10,502 nt of DNA from Chloroflexota bacterium (GTDB lineage Bacteria; Chloroflexota; Dehalococcoidia; DSTF01; JACRBR01), in contig JANXYW010000107.1 in assembly GCA_025355835.1 (NCBI GenBank), positions 1 through 10,502 of the forward strand. Direction: 5' to 3'. The notes under the pieces were generated by a model. The model ran no database searches. It saw only the letters and a program-made list of their open reading frames with translations, and had not been told where the DNA came from. The position numbers were made by a program, and so were the translations under genes. Of the stretch, positions 1-6,393 are shown piece after piece; the first letter of the stretch is position 1, and each line of letters begins with the position of its first letter.

Positions 1-6
1 TGAAAG

Positions 7-792
7 TCACCCTTGCTCATCGTTGCTCCACTCTCTGTCCACCCGTTCAATCGATCGCGCCTTGCCGGTGCTATCGTCGAGTTCGATCAGCACCGAATTG
101 AACACGGACACGCGCGACTTCTCCGCGACAGTGAAGCGCGCCGGCATCCCCGTCAGAAACTTCTTGATCACCGGCTCGATGTTGACGCCGATGACGGAGT
201 CGCGCGGCCCGCACATCCCCAGATCGCAGACGAACGCCGTGCCGCCCGGAAAGATGCGCGCATCCGCCGTCGGCACATGCGTGTGCGTCCCGACGACCGC
301 CGACACGCGCCCGTCCAGATACCACGTCAGCGCGATCTTCTCACTCGTCGCCTCCGCGTGCATATCGACGAGCACCAGCGAACCGGGCGTGATCGATTCG
401 AGCAGCCGATCCGCTGTCCGGAATGGATCGTCGATCTCGTACATGAACGTGCGGCCCATCAGGTTGATCACGGTCAGCTCGCCGAAGCGGCAGATGCCGC
501 GCCCGGGCGCGCCCGCCGGATAGTTCGCCGGCCGCAGGATCGGCGCATCGCTTTCGAGCTGCGGAATGATGTCCGGCTGCGCCCAGATGTGGTTGCCGGA
601 CGTGATCACGTCGACCTGCGCCGCGAACAGCTCCTTCGCTGTGCTCGCACTCAACCCGCGACCCGCCGCCGCGTTCTCTCCGTTCGCCATGACGACGTCG
701 AGCGAAAGCTCGCGCCGAAGCCCCGGCAGCAGCGCGGCGACCGCCCGCCGACCCGGCTTCCCAACAACATCCCCGATGCACAGAATTCGCAC
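7..792 (-). CDS. ymdB: TIGR00282-family metallophosphoesterase (YmdB-like)
   Basis: This 261-aa protein is the YmdB-type calcineurin-like phosphoesterase, a cytosolic di-metal enzyme. B. subtilis YmdB is reported to hydrolyse cyclic nucleotides and to influence biofilm/sporulation decisions; the substrate here is unknown. The expected ligand set is visible: D8 in GDVVGKPG, E39/N40 in NGEN, N67/H68 in SGNH, H145 in DMHAE, and H170/H172 in GTHTHVPT. The length is normal for the family and nothing looks broken. The start is GTG, immediately followed by RILCIGD, the usual family N-terminus; the upstream purine-rich GAGAAAGAA is only a weak ribosome binding site. It lies downstream of rny, a common pairing, but 204 bp away across REP-like palindromes, so shared transcription is possible but not shown. 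The stop codon is six bases inside the window edge. Confidence 0.93.
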   Translation of the reverse strand: MRILCIGDVVGKPGRRAVAALLPGLRRELSLDVVMANGENAAAGRGLSASTAKELFAAQVDVITSGNHIWAQPDIIPQLESDAPILRPANYPAGAPGRGICRFGELTVINLMGRTFMYEIDDPFRTADRLLESITPGSLVLVDMHAEATSEKIALTWYLDGRVSAVVGTHTHVPTADARIFPGGTAFVCDLGMCGPRDSVIGVNIEPVIKKFLTGMPARFTVAEKSRVSVFNSVLIELDDSTGKARSIERVDREWSNDEQG

Positions 793-833
793 TACGGTTC
801 TTTCTCAGTCATCGACCCGAGGCAGCCATCAAT

Positions 834-899
834 GTAGCGTGGACTTCAGTCCACGCGTCCGCCGCTTTCGAGCACCGCGCGGACTGAAGTTCACGCTAC
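834..899. repeat. REP-like inverted pair 1 (GTAG-headed palindromes)
   Basis: Two imperfect copies of one palindrome face each other: 834-857 on the plus strand and 876-899 on the minus strand. Each begins with GTAG followed by a hairpin; the first has an exact 8-bp stem, CGTGGACT/AGTCCACG, with a 2-nt loop. Both share the GTAGCGTGRACTTCAGTCC core. The GTAG tetranucleotide ahead of a GC-rich hairpin is the signature of REPs associated with RAYT transposases; no RAYT gene is in the window. The element sits between rny and ymdB. Confidence 0.8.
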
Positions 900-934
900 T
901 TGCTAGTACACGCGCGCACGCCCTACCGAAAAGA

Positions 935-963
935 GTAACGCGCGCCAGACCGGCGCGCGCTAC
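935..963. repeat. GTAG-headed GC-rich hairpin, possible rny terminator or REP variant
   Basis: The arms at 935-946 and 952-963 pair over 12 bp with one mismatch around the 5-nt centre agacc. Read on the minus strand it starts GTAGCGCGCGCC, the same head as the REP-like units nearby but with a different stem sequence. It lies about 34 nt past the rny stop codon and could act as a 3' stabiliser or a weak terminator; there is no clear U-tract on either side. Confidence 0.6.
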
Positions 964-999
964 AACCTATCACCTAAAACCTAGAACCTTCGCAACCTA
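961..999 (-). repeat. Heptad-spaced TAG/AGG array at the rny 3' end
   Basis: On the minus strand TAG occurs with its first base at 983, 976, 969 and 962, exactly 7 nt apart, in units of the form TAGGTNN. The array runs directly from the rny stop codon (TAG, first base 999) into the hairpin at 935-963. Because 7 is not a multiple of 3, the array puts stop codons in all three frames. Confidence 0.65.
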
Positions 1000-2529
1000 C
1001 CGAGCGTATTCGCTCGCCCGCGTCTCCCGCACCACGGTCACCTTGATCTGGCCTGGGTACTCCATCGATTCTTCGATCTTCTTGCTGACATCGCGCGCAA
1101 GACGCATTGAGTCCAGATCGTCGATCTCGTCCGGCTTGACGATGATGCGGATCTCGCGCCCCGCCTGGATGGCGAACGACTTCTCGACGCCCTTGAAGCT
1201 GTTGGCGATGCTCTCCAGCGCTTCGAGCCGCTTGATGTACAGCTCCAGCGTCTCCCGCCGCGCGCCCGGCCGGCTGCCGCTGATCGCGTCGGAGATCATC
1301 ACGATCACTGCTTCGGTCGACTCGACTTCGATCTCTTCGTGGTGCGCCTCGATGCAGTGCACGACGGCCGGGCTGACGTTGTAACGCCGCGCCAGCTCGC
1401 CGCCGAGTGCCGCGTGCGTACCCTCGATCTCGTGGTCGATCGCCTTGCCGAGGTCGTGCAACAGGCCGCCGCGCCGGCAGACGTTGATGTCGGCGCCGAC
1501 CTCGGTCGCGATCATCGCTGCGATGAACGAGGTCTCGACGGCGTGTTTGATCTGGTTCTGGCCGTATGATGTGCGGTACTTCAGGCGGCCCAGCGTCTTC
1601 AGGATCTCGGGGTGCAAACCTGGGCATCCAGCTTCAATCGCCGCCTGCTCGCCCGCGGTCTTGATGCTGGCGGCGACTTCTTCCTTCGCCTTCTCGACGA
1701 CTTCCTCGATGCGCGTCGGGTGGATGCGACCGTCGAGCACCAGCTTCGTCAGCGCCACGCGGGCGACCTCCCGCCGCACCGGGTCGAACGCCGACAGCGT
1801 CACCGCGTCCGGCGTGTCGTCGATGATCAGATCGACGCCTGTGGCGTTCTCGAGCGCGCGAATGTTGCGGCCTTCGCGGCCGATGATCCGCCCCTTCATG
1901 TCGTCGCTGGGGATCGGCACGACAGACACCGTCGTCTCGGTGACGACGTCGTTCATCAACCGCTGCATCGTCGTCGCCAGAATGCTCCGGGAGCGGCGGT
2001 CGGCCTCTTCCTTCGCTTCAGCTTCGAGCGTGCGGACGATGCGGTTCGCCTCTTCGCGGATCTCCTGCTCCAGCTCCTGCAGCAACAGAGCGCGCGCCTC
2101 TTGCCCGGTCATGCCGGAGACGCGTTCCACCTCGGTGATCTTGGCCTTACGAAGCTCTTCGATTTCGACGCGAACAGCTTCGATGTGCTGCTCTTTCTCG
2201 CCGAATGCCGCCTCTCTACGTTCGAGCGTGTCTACTTTGCGATCGAGGTTCTCTTCCCGGTTAGCAACGCGTTGTTCAAGCCGAAGGACTTCGTCCCGGC
2301 GTGTCTTGGCCTCTTGTTCGGCCTGTCCACGGACCTGAATAGCCTCCTCTTTTGCACCGAGGAGGATCTCCTTTTCCTTCTGCTGCGCGTCACTCAGGAG
2401 CTTGGCAGCCGATTGCTGCGCCTCCAGCTCCAGATCTTTGGTCGAACTACGCTTGGCCGCGTAGCCGAGAAGAGCCCCGACCGCCAATCCCACGATGGCG
2501 CCTATTACGACGCCCAGGATGGCGGCCAT
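997..2529 (-). CDS. rny: Ribonuclease Y
   Basis: RNase Y is a membrane-anchored endoribonuclease that initiates mRNA decay in many bacteria lacking RNase E. The 510-aa protein has the full family layout: one N-terminal membrane helix (about residues 3-24, Gly/Ala/Val-rich), a long charged coiled coil (about 30-190), a KH RNA-binding domain with the GREG loop at 217-220 within GRIIGREGRNIRALE, and an HD domain with H329 and the HD pair H358/D359 in GLLHDLGKA. The C-terminal tail PGQIKVTVVRE is also typical. Start is the ATG before AAILGVVIGA, with AGAGAGG 6 nt upstream. It has its own promoter 87-116 bp upstream of the start codon, so it need not depend on the recX/lipoprotein transcript. ymdB follows downstream. 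The stop codon TAG is the first unit of a heptad-spaced repeat. Confidence 0.97.
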   Translation of the reverse strand: MAAILGVVIGAIVGLAVGALLGYAAKRSSTKDLELEAQQSAAKLLSDAQQKEKEILLGAKEEAIQVRGQAEQEAKTRRDEVLRLEQRVANREENLDRKVDTLERREAAFGEKEQHIEAVRVEIEELRKAKITEVERVSGMTGQEARALLLQELEQEIREEANRIVRTLEAEAKEEADRRSRSILATTMQRLMNDVVTETTVSVVPIPSDDMKGRIIGREGRNIRALENATGVDLIIDDTPDAVTLSAFDPVRREVARVALTKLVLDGRIHPTRIEEVVEKAKEEVAASIKTAGEQAAIEAGCPGLHPEILKTLGRLKYRTSYGQNQIKHAVETSFIAAMIATEVGADINVCRRGGLLHDLGKAIDHEIEGTHAALGGELARRYNVSPAVVHCIEAHHEEIEVESTEAVIVMISDAISGSRPGARRETLELYIKRLEALESIANSFKGVEKSFAIQAGREIRIIVKPDEIDDLDSMRLARDVSKKIEESMEYPGQIKVTVVRETRASEYAR

Positions 2530-2872
2530 TGGTAGCCTCTCTTTCCGATGTCTAGTTGATGAAACTCCCTCTCGTAGCCCGAACCCTTCCGTATACGTTA
2601 ACGAGCTACGGGGCCATCATACGGTCGCCCCGATCCGCCGGTCAAGCAAACCGACGCTCCGGTCGCGCGCCACCCGGCGCATCCGCCGTTACGTCGAGTT
2701 GGATTGGCCGAGTCAGGATTTCGACGGCGGTCGGCTGCTCGGTAAGAGTGAGCCTCGCAGGTAACAGGTACTCGGCGATCAAGCTACGTCAGCAGCAGGC
2801 GCCTTCGCAGGCCTTCAAGCGAGGCGTGCTCGTTCTTCAAACCGGGAACTACGCTCTACCCACTACGAACTA
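2530..2872. other. Intergenic region between lipoprotein gene and rny
   Basis: This 343-bp gap holds the heptad TAG array next to the lipoprotein stop, about 200 bp in which I see no gene or RNA, the rny promoter at 2616-2645, and an 80-nt rny leader. The leader contains a possible long-range stem CGTAGC/GCTACG (2573-2578 with 2605-2610). Short open frames on the plus strand here lack ribosome binding sites and recognisable protein features, so I treat them as chance. Confidence 0.55.
2616..2645 (-). promoter_or_regulatory. Sigma-A-type promoter of rny
   Basis: On the minus strand there is TTGACC (2640-2645), an 18-nt spacer and TATGAT (2616-2621). The start point would be near 2609, giving a leader of about 80 nt before the rny ATG. 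The -10 region shares the 14-mer CCGTATGATGGCCC with the recA promoter. Confidence 0.75.
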
Positions 2873-2875
2873 CTA
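2849..2875 (-). repeat. Heptad-spaced TAG array at the lipoprotein gene 3' end
   Basis: On the minus strand TAG occurs with first base at 2872, 2865, 2858 and 2851, exactly 7 nt apart, in units of the form GTAGNNN. It begins at the gene's own stop codon (TAG, first base 2875), which is followed at once by a second in-frame TAG. The array supplies stops in all three frames, as does the one after rny, although the heptamers differ in sequence. Confidence 0.65.
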
Positions 2876-3988
2876 ACTCCCCGCCCACACCACCTGGCCA
2901 TGGAACGTGCCTTCACCGAGACGATCGACCGCGCCCGTGTCGACGCGCACGTCGTACAGACCGGCTGAGCCGACGACGTAGATGTGTTTGCCGTCGCCGC
3001 TCCACGCGAGCGCAGGGAGATCTTCCTTCAGATCGGCCACGCGAACCGGTTTCCCGCCGGCAGCGTCAATCGTCCAGATATCCTCTGGCAGCCCATCGAG
3101 GCTCGGGCCGGCCGCCTCGATCAACGGTGCCGATGACACGTATTCGGGCGATGGGCCGCGCGCTCCGGTTTGGTCGGCGGACGAGAATGCGATCTTCTTG
3201 CCGTCGGGCGAGTAGCGCGGCACGTTGAATGGGGCAAGGTTCGCGTCCGTACCGATCAGCGTCACCCCATTCGTACCAGTCACGTCGACGGCGTCGAACG
3301 TCTCGCCGGTCTGCGGCGCCAGCCGTGCATACGCGACCCTCGACCCGTCCGGCGACAGCCCGAACGCTAATACGTCCTTCACCACCTTCGTCCGCTCGCC
3401 GCCTGCCGCCGGGATGCGTTCGAGATTGTATGACACCGTCGTGACGCCGTTCTGCAGCCCAATCTCTTGCACCACGACGAGAATGGTGTCGTTGTCTTGC
3501 CACTGCGGGAATCGGACCAACTGGTTTGGCTGAGCGTGCGTGAACACTACGTGCGGATCACTGCCGTTGCGATTCGCCACCCACAAGTCGCTCCCCGCGT
3601 CGTACTTCCCGTCATCGATGTGCGGTGGCGGCTGCACGATGTAGACCAGGCGCTTGCCATCGGGAGAAATCGCCGGGTCGAGAATGAACGTGTTGTCGGT
3701 ATCGGGCTTAATCAGCGACTTCTGCGTGCCGTTCTTGATGCTGTATTCGACCATCCCGGTCAGCGTCGCGATGATCAGCGAGCCCGAACCGCTCGCCGGC
3801 TTGCCGCCAATCGCGCTCTGCGCCGATGCCCCGCTCGGCGTGCCGGTCGCGCCCGGCGTCGAAGAACCCGCCGCGCGAGACGCAACCGGTGTCTTCGACG
3901 CGCCGCCGCCGCTCGAACAGGCGGCGGCCAGCGCGACGGCGACCAGCAGCAGCGGAATGATGCGGAGTGCGGGGCGCATGCTCATCAT
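2873..3988 (-). CDS. Secreted beta-propeller lipoprotein (TolB/WD40-like repeats)
   Basis: The 371-aa product has a signal peptide (basic MRPALR, then a hydrophobic run IIPLLLVAVALAA) ending in LAAAC at C24, a plausible lipobox, although the -3 residue is Ala rather than Leu. A low-complexity Ser/Gly/Thr/Pro linker follows (about 25-70), so the protein is probably tethered on the outside of the cell membrane. The rest carries propeller-blade motifs: DPAISPDGKRLVY, FPQWQDNDTILVV, GLSPDGSRVAYA, PRYSPDGKKIAFSS and LAWSGDGKHIYVVG. SPDGK-type blades are typical of TolB C-terminal/PD40 folds, which usually bind proteins or ligands; no catalytic motif is visible and I cannot assign a function. The start is the first of three close Met codons, with GGTAGG 5 nt upstream. 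It begins 31 bp after the recX stop, so it is probably co-transcribed with recX. Confidence 0.85.
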   Translation of the reverse strand: MMSMRPALRIIPLLLVAVALAAACSSGGGASKTPVASRAAGSSTPGATGTPSGASAQSAIGGKPASGSGSLIIATLTGMVEYSIKNGTQKSLIKPDTDNTFILDPAISPDGKRLVYIVQPPPHIDDGKYDAGSDLWVANRNGSDPHVVFTHAQPNQLVRFPQWQDNDTILVVVQEIGLQNGVTTVSYNLERIPAAGGERTKVVKDVLAFGLSPDGSRVAYARLAPQTGETFDAVDVTGTNGVTLIGTDANLAPFNVPRYSPDGKKIAFSSADQTGARGPSPEYVSSAPLIEAAGPSLDGLPEDIWTIDAAGGKPVRVADLKEDLPALAWSGDGKHIYVVGSAGLYDVRVDTGAVDRLGEGTFHGQVVWAGS

Positions 3989-4019
3989 TTCAGCCTACCG
4001 CACTGCGATCCGGCGAGCA

Positions 4020-4694
4020 TCACGCAGGCTCGAACCCGCCACCGTCATCAGAATCAGCGCCGTCCGTGCGGCCACTCTCGAGTTCTCGCCAGCAGCGTTC
4101 GACCGTCGTGCGCGCGACATCCCATCCGAAGCCGCGGCGCTGCAGGTGCGAACCCAGCTTGTCGCGGAACGCGCGATACTCACACGAGACGAGCGCTCGA
4201 GACTTCTTCTCCCCCACACGATACGCCGCCTCGTCCTCCGAAACCGCACTCGCCGCCTCGACGGCGGTCGGCGCAGCAACACCGGCCGTGCGCAGCTCCT
4301 GCACGATCAGCCGCCGCCCACGCGGGCTGCTCCGATCGCGCGATTCTGTCCACGCGCGCGCAAACTCCGCGTCGTCAAGCAGCCGCAGCTCGCGCAGCCG
4401 CGCCACCGTCTCGTCGATGAGCGCCGCCTCGAACTGCCGCAACGCCAAACGCCGTCGCACCTCGCGCTCGCTGTGCGGCCGCCGCGCCAGCATCGCCGCC
4501 GCGATCTCCAGCGCCGCGCGCCGCCGGTCGGCCGCAACGATCGTCTCGATCTCGACGCCGTCGATGTCCACGCCTGGTCGCAGCCCCCGCGCCGCCGCCG
4601 TCGCGCGGGCCACATCGAACGCCACCACACCATCGACGTACACATCCACGCGCCCGCGCCGCTTCCGCGTCGACTCGACCGCGGTGATGATCAT
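4020..4694 (-). CDS. recX: Regulatory protein RecX
   Basis: RecX modulates RecA by binding RecA filaments, usually capping or destabilising them. The 224-aa product starting at ATG 4694 has a small N-terminal beta-rich segment (ITAVESTRKRRGRVDVYVDG, about 1-55), then RecX helical repeats from about 58: ALEIAAAMLARRPHSEREVRR, the signature LRELRLLDDAEFARAW with the following RGRRLIVQELRTAGV, and a last repeat DKLGSHLQRRGFGWDVARTTV. The frame stays open upstream to an ATG at 4829, but that extension is low-quality sequence crossing the terminator hairpin. ATG 4694 has GGAG 7 nt upstream and begins the conserved fold. It follows recA and the small CxxC gene, separated from them by the hairpin at 4820-4846, and the lipoprotein gene follows 31 bp later. 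I see no convincing promoter in the 187 bp before it. Confidence 0.9.
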   Translation of the reverse strand: MIITAVESTRKRRGRVDVYVDGVVAFDVARATAAARGLRPGVDIDGVEIETIVAADRRRAALEIAAAMLARRPHSEREVRRRLALRQFEAALIDETVARLRELRLLDDAEFARAWTESRDRSSPRGRRLIVQELRTAGVAAPTAVEAASAVSEDEAAYRVGEKKSRALVSCEYRAFRDKLGSHLQRRGFGWDVARTTVERCWRELESGRTDGADSDDGGGFEPA

Positions 4695-4819
4695 GACACT
4701 GCTCCGGGCGGCAGCGCTACACGCGAATCGCTCTCGTAGGGACGCTCGCAAGTCGCCGCAGGAGACAGCTTTAGCTCCGTCCCCACTCCCCGGTCGTGCA
4801 CCGAGCTCGGGACAACACA

Positions 4820-4846
4820 AGGGGCGCACGTACTGTGCGCCCCTTC
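4820..4846 (-). terminator. Intrinsic terminator hairpin between the recA unit and recX
   Basis: A perfect 11-bp stem, AAGGGGCGCAC paired with GTGCGCCCCTT, closes a 5-nt loop. On the minus strand it is followed by T-rich TTGTGTTGT, an imperfect U-tract; on the plus strand the following bases are not T-rich. It lies 35 nt past the stop of the 82-aa gene, so it most likely ends the recA transcript, with any recX expression from this transcript needing read-through. Confidence 0.8.
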
Positions 4847-4881
4847 CTCAGCAAATCCAAGAGTCGCCACGCGGGCCACAA

Positions 4882-5130
4882 TCATCGAAATCGAGACATC
4901 GCGAGCGGGAGCCGCGCTAGGTCTGTGGCGGAAACGGCGCTTCGGCTCGAAAACTTTCCGAAGTAGAGGTTCGCCGATCGATCTTCAAGTGTCACCAAGA
5001 AGGCGGCGCAGCTTGAGCATTCCGACGTACGCACGACTTCTCGCCCAGCGATACCACCCAGAATCACGTGGGATTCAGCCGCCGCATGAATCCGTAGCGT
5101 TGGTCGCCCACAAATGCAACACCACTCCAT
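4882..5130 (-). CDS. Small CxxC/CxxC (zinc-ribbon-like) protein downstream of recA
   Basis: I do not recognise a named family for this 82-aa protein. It contains C4-I-C context giving a CxxC pair at C4/C7 (with an extra C5) and a second CxxC pair at C38/C41, 30 residues apart. That pattern is compatible with a small zinc-ribbon or similar metal site, and no other motif is evident. It has no signal peptide or membrane segment, so it is probably cytosolic. The main support for it being real is its ribosome binding site, GGAGGT placed exactly 6 nt before the ATG and among the strongest in the window. Its position also fits: 72 bp after the recA stop on the same strand with no terminator between, and a good terminator just past its own stop. 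It would therefore be made from the recA transcript. Confidence 0.65.
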   Translation of the reverse strand: MEWCCICGRPTLRIHAAAESHVILGGIAGREVVRTSECSSCAAFLVTLEDRSANLYFGKFSSRSAVSATDLARLPLAMSRFR

Positions 5131-5136
5131 AATTCC

Positions 5137-5142
5137 ACCTCC
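5137..5142 (-). promoter_or_regulatory. Ribosome binding site of the 82-aa CxxC protein
   Basis: GGAGGT on the minus strand with a 6-nt gap to ATG 5130. It is a near-perfect Shine-Dalgarno sequence and the main argument that the small gene is translated. Confidence 0.75.
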
Positions 5143-5202
5143 GCCAACACCGAAATACGTCCAGCAGTTGGCGTGACTGCTTCACGATCTGCGCTGCGCC
5201 GC

Positions 5203-6318
5203 CTATTCCGACTCTTCCGGCTCGGCAACCGCAACTGCTGCCTTGTGGCCGTTCGTGCTCAGCTCCGGTCGCGACGACGGTATGCCGGCGATGATCAATC
5301 CCTCGATCTCCTGAGCCAGCTCCGGATTCTGGCGCAGATACTCCTTCGCGGCTTCGCGGCCCTGGCCGAGTCGCAGCTCGCCGTAGCTGAAAAACGCACC
5401 CATCTTCTTGAGGATCGTCCCGTCGACACCCAAGTCGACGATGTCGCCCTCACGGCTGATGCCGCGGTGCTTGCCGCTGAAAAGAATGTCGAACTCCGCC
5501 GTCCGGAACGGCGCCGCGACTTTGTTTTTGACGATCTTCGCTCGCACACGGTTGCCGATGATGTCGGTGCCCTGCTTCAGCGATTCCGTCCGACGCAGCT
5601 CGATGCGCACCGAACTGTAGAACTTCAGCGCGCGTCCGCCCGGCGTCGTCTCCGGGTTGCCGAACACGATGCCGATCTTCTCCCGCAGCTGGTTGATGAA
5701 GATCACCGTCGCGCGCGACTTCGAGATTACGGCCGTCAGCTTCCGCAGCGCCTGCGACATCAGCCGCGCCTGCAAGCCCGGCAGCGAATCGCCCATCTCG
5801 CCCTCGATCTCCGCCCGCGGCACGAGCGCCGCGACGCTATCGACAACGATGACGTCGACGGCGTTGCTGCGCACCAGCGCGTCGCAGATCTCCAGCGCTT
5901 GCTCGCCCGTATCCGGCTGCGAGATCAGCAACTCGGCGACGTCGATCCCGCACGACTCCGCGTGATCCTTGTCGAGCGCGTGCTCCACGTCGATGTACGC
6001 CGCGACGCCGCCCGCCTTCTGCGCCGATGCAACGACGTGATACGCCAGCGTCGACTTGCCGGCGCCTTCCGGGCCATAGATCTCGGTGATGCGCCCGCGC
6101 GGCAACCCACCGACGCCCAGCGCCAGATCGATCGCGAGCGAACCCGTCGAGATCACTTCAACCTCGAAGTCCTTCGCATCGCCCAGCTTCATGATGGCGC
6201 CGCGACCGTATCGCTTCTCGATATCGGCCAGCGCATCGATGAGCGCCTGATCCTTCTTTGCTGCGCTCATCTCCGACGAACGTTCGTGGGGCTGCGACTT
6301 CTCTGTATTCTTTGCCAC
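5203..6318 (-). CDS. recA: Recombinase RecA
   Basis: RecA forms ATP-dependent filaments on single-stranded DNA, catalyses strand exchange and stimulates LexA self-cleavage. The 371-aa protein is full length. Visible elements are the N-terminal polymerisation segment (about 22-45, KKDQALIDALADIEKRYG), the Walker A loop GPEGAGKST (82-90, with GA where E. coli has SS), IDVEHALD (109-116), Walker B VIVVDSVAAL (156-165), and the L2 region from NQLREKIG through FGNPETTPGGRALKFYSSVR (209-238), and a typical C-terminal domain ending in an acidic tail EPEESE. The start is GTG at 6318, supported by AGGAGG 6 nt upstream and the MAKNTEKSQ leader; an ATG start is not needed. It has its own strong promoter with LexA-like boxes on both sides. 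The 82-aa CxxC gene follows in the same transcript. Confidence 0.98.
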   Translation of the reverse strand: MAKNTEKSQPHERSSEMSAAKKDQALIDALADIEKRYGRGAIMKLGDAKDFEVEVISTGSLAIDLALGVGGLPRGRITEIYGPEGAGKSTLAYHVVASAQKAGGVAAYIDVEHALDKDHAESCGIDVAELLISQPDTGEQALEICDALVRSNAVDVIVVDSVAALVPRAEIEGEMGDSLPGLQARLMSQALRKLTAVISKSRATVIFINQLREKIGIVFGNPETTPGGRALKFYSSVRIELRRTESLKQGTDIIGNRVRAKIVKNKVAAPFRTAEFDILFSGKHRGISREGDIVDLGVDGTILKKMGAFFSYGELRLGQGREAAKEYLRQNPELAQEIEGLIIAGIPSSRPELSTNGHKAAVAVAEPEESE

Positions 6319-6339
6319 GCCAAGCCTCCTGCCAGACTT

Positions 6340-6353
6340 AGAACATACGCTCT
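6340..6353. promoter_or_regulatory. LexA-like (SOS) box, promoter-proximal
   Basis: AGAACATACGCTCT on the plus strand differs from the Gram-positive/actinobacterial LexA core GAAC-N4-GTTC at one position (GCTC for GTTC). It lies about 5-18 nt downstream of the predicted recA start point, where a bound repressor would block transcription. Assignment rests on the motif and the recA context only; no lexA gene is in the window. Confidence 0.6.
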
Positions 6354-6364
6354 ATAACCGGGCC

Positions 6365-6393
6365 ATCATACGGCCCGGCCCGGGCACTGTCAA
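6365..6393 (-). promoter_or_regulatory. Strong sigma-A-type promoter of recA
   Basis: On the minus strand there is consensus TTGACA (6388-6393), an optimal 17-nt spacer and TATGAT (6365-6370). The predicted start point near 6358 gives a leader of about 40 nt. The -10 element is enclosed by the inverted arms CCGGGCC and GGCCCGG. Confidence 0.85.

Noticed and set aside
13..837. Long plus-strand open frame opposite ymdB
   Set aside because: Arg/His-rich antisense shadow of a well-conserved gene; common in high-GC DNA and without any protein motif.
2573..2610. Riboswitch in the rny leader
   Set aside because: Only a 6-bp long-range stem (CGTAGC/GCTACG) is visible, with no known riboswitch consensus and no terminator or anti-ribosome-binding-site partner.
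2646..2848. Possible tRNA or small RNA gene in the lipoprotein-rny gap
   Set aside because: I found no cloverleaf arms, T-loop GTTCRA in the right context, or hairpin plus U-tract.
4695..4829. Upstream extension of recX to the ATG at 4829
   Set aside because: The extra 45 residues cross the terminator hairpin region, have no RecX features, and the ATG at 4694 has a proper ribosome binding site.
3467..4920. Long overlapping plus-strand open frames opposite recX and the lipoprotein gene
   Set aside because: Their translations are Arg/Ala/Pro/Ser-rich with no family features, while the minus-strand frames encode recognisable proteins.
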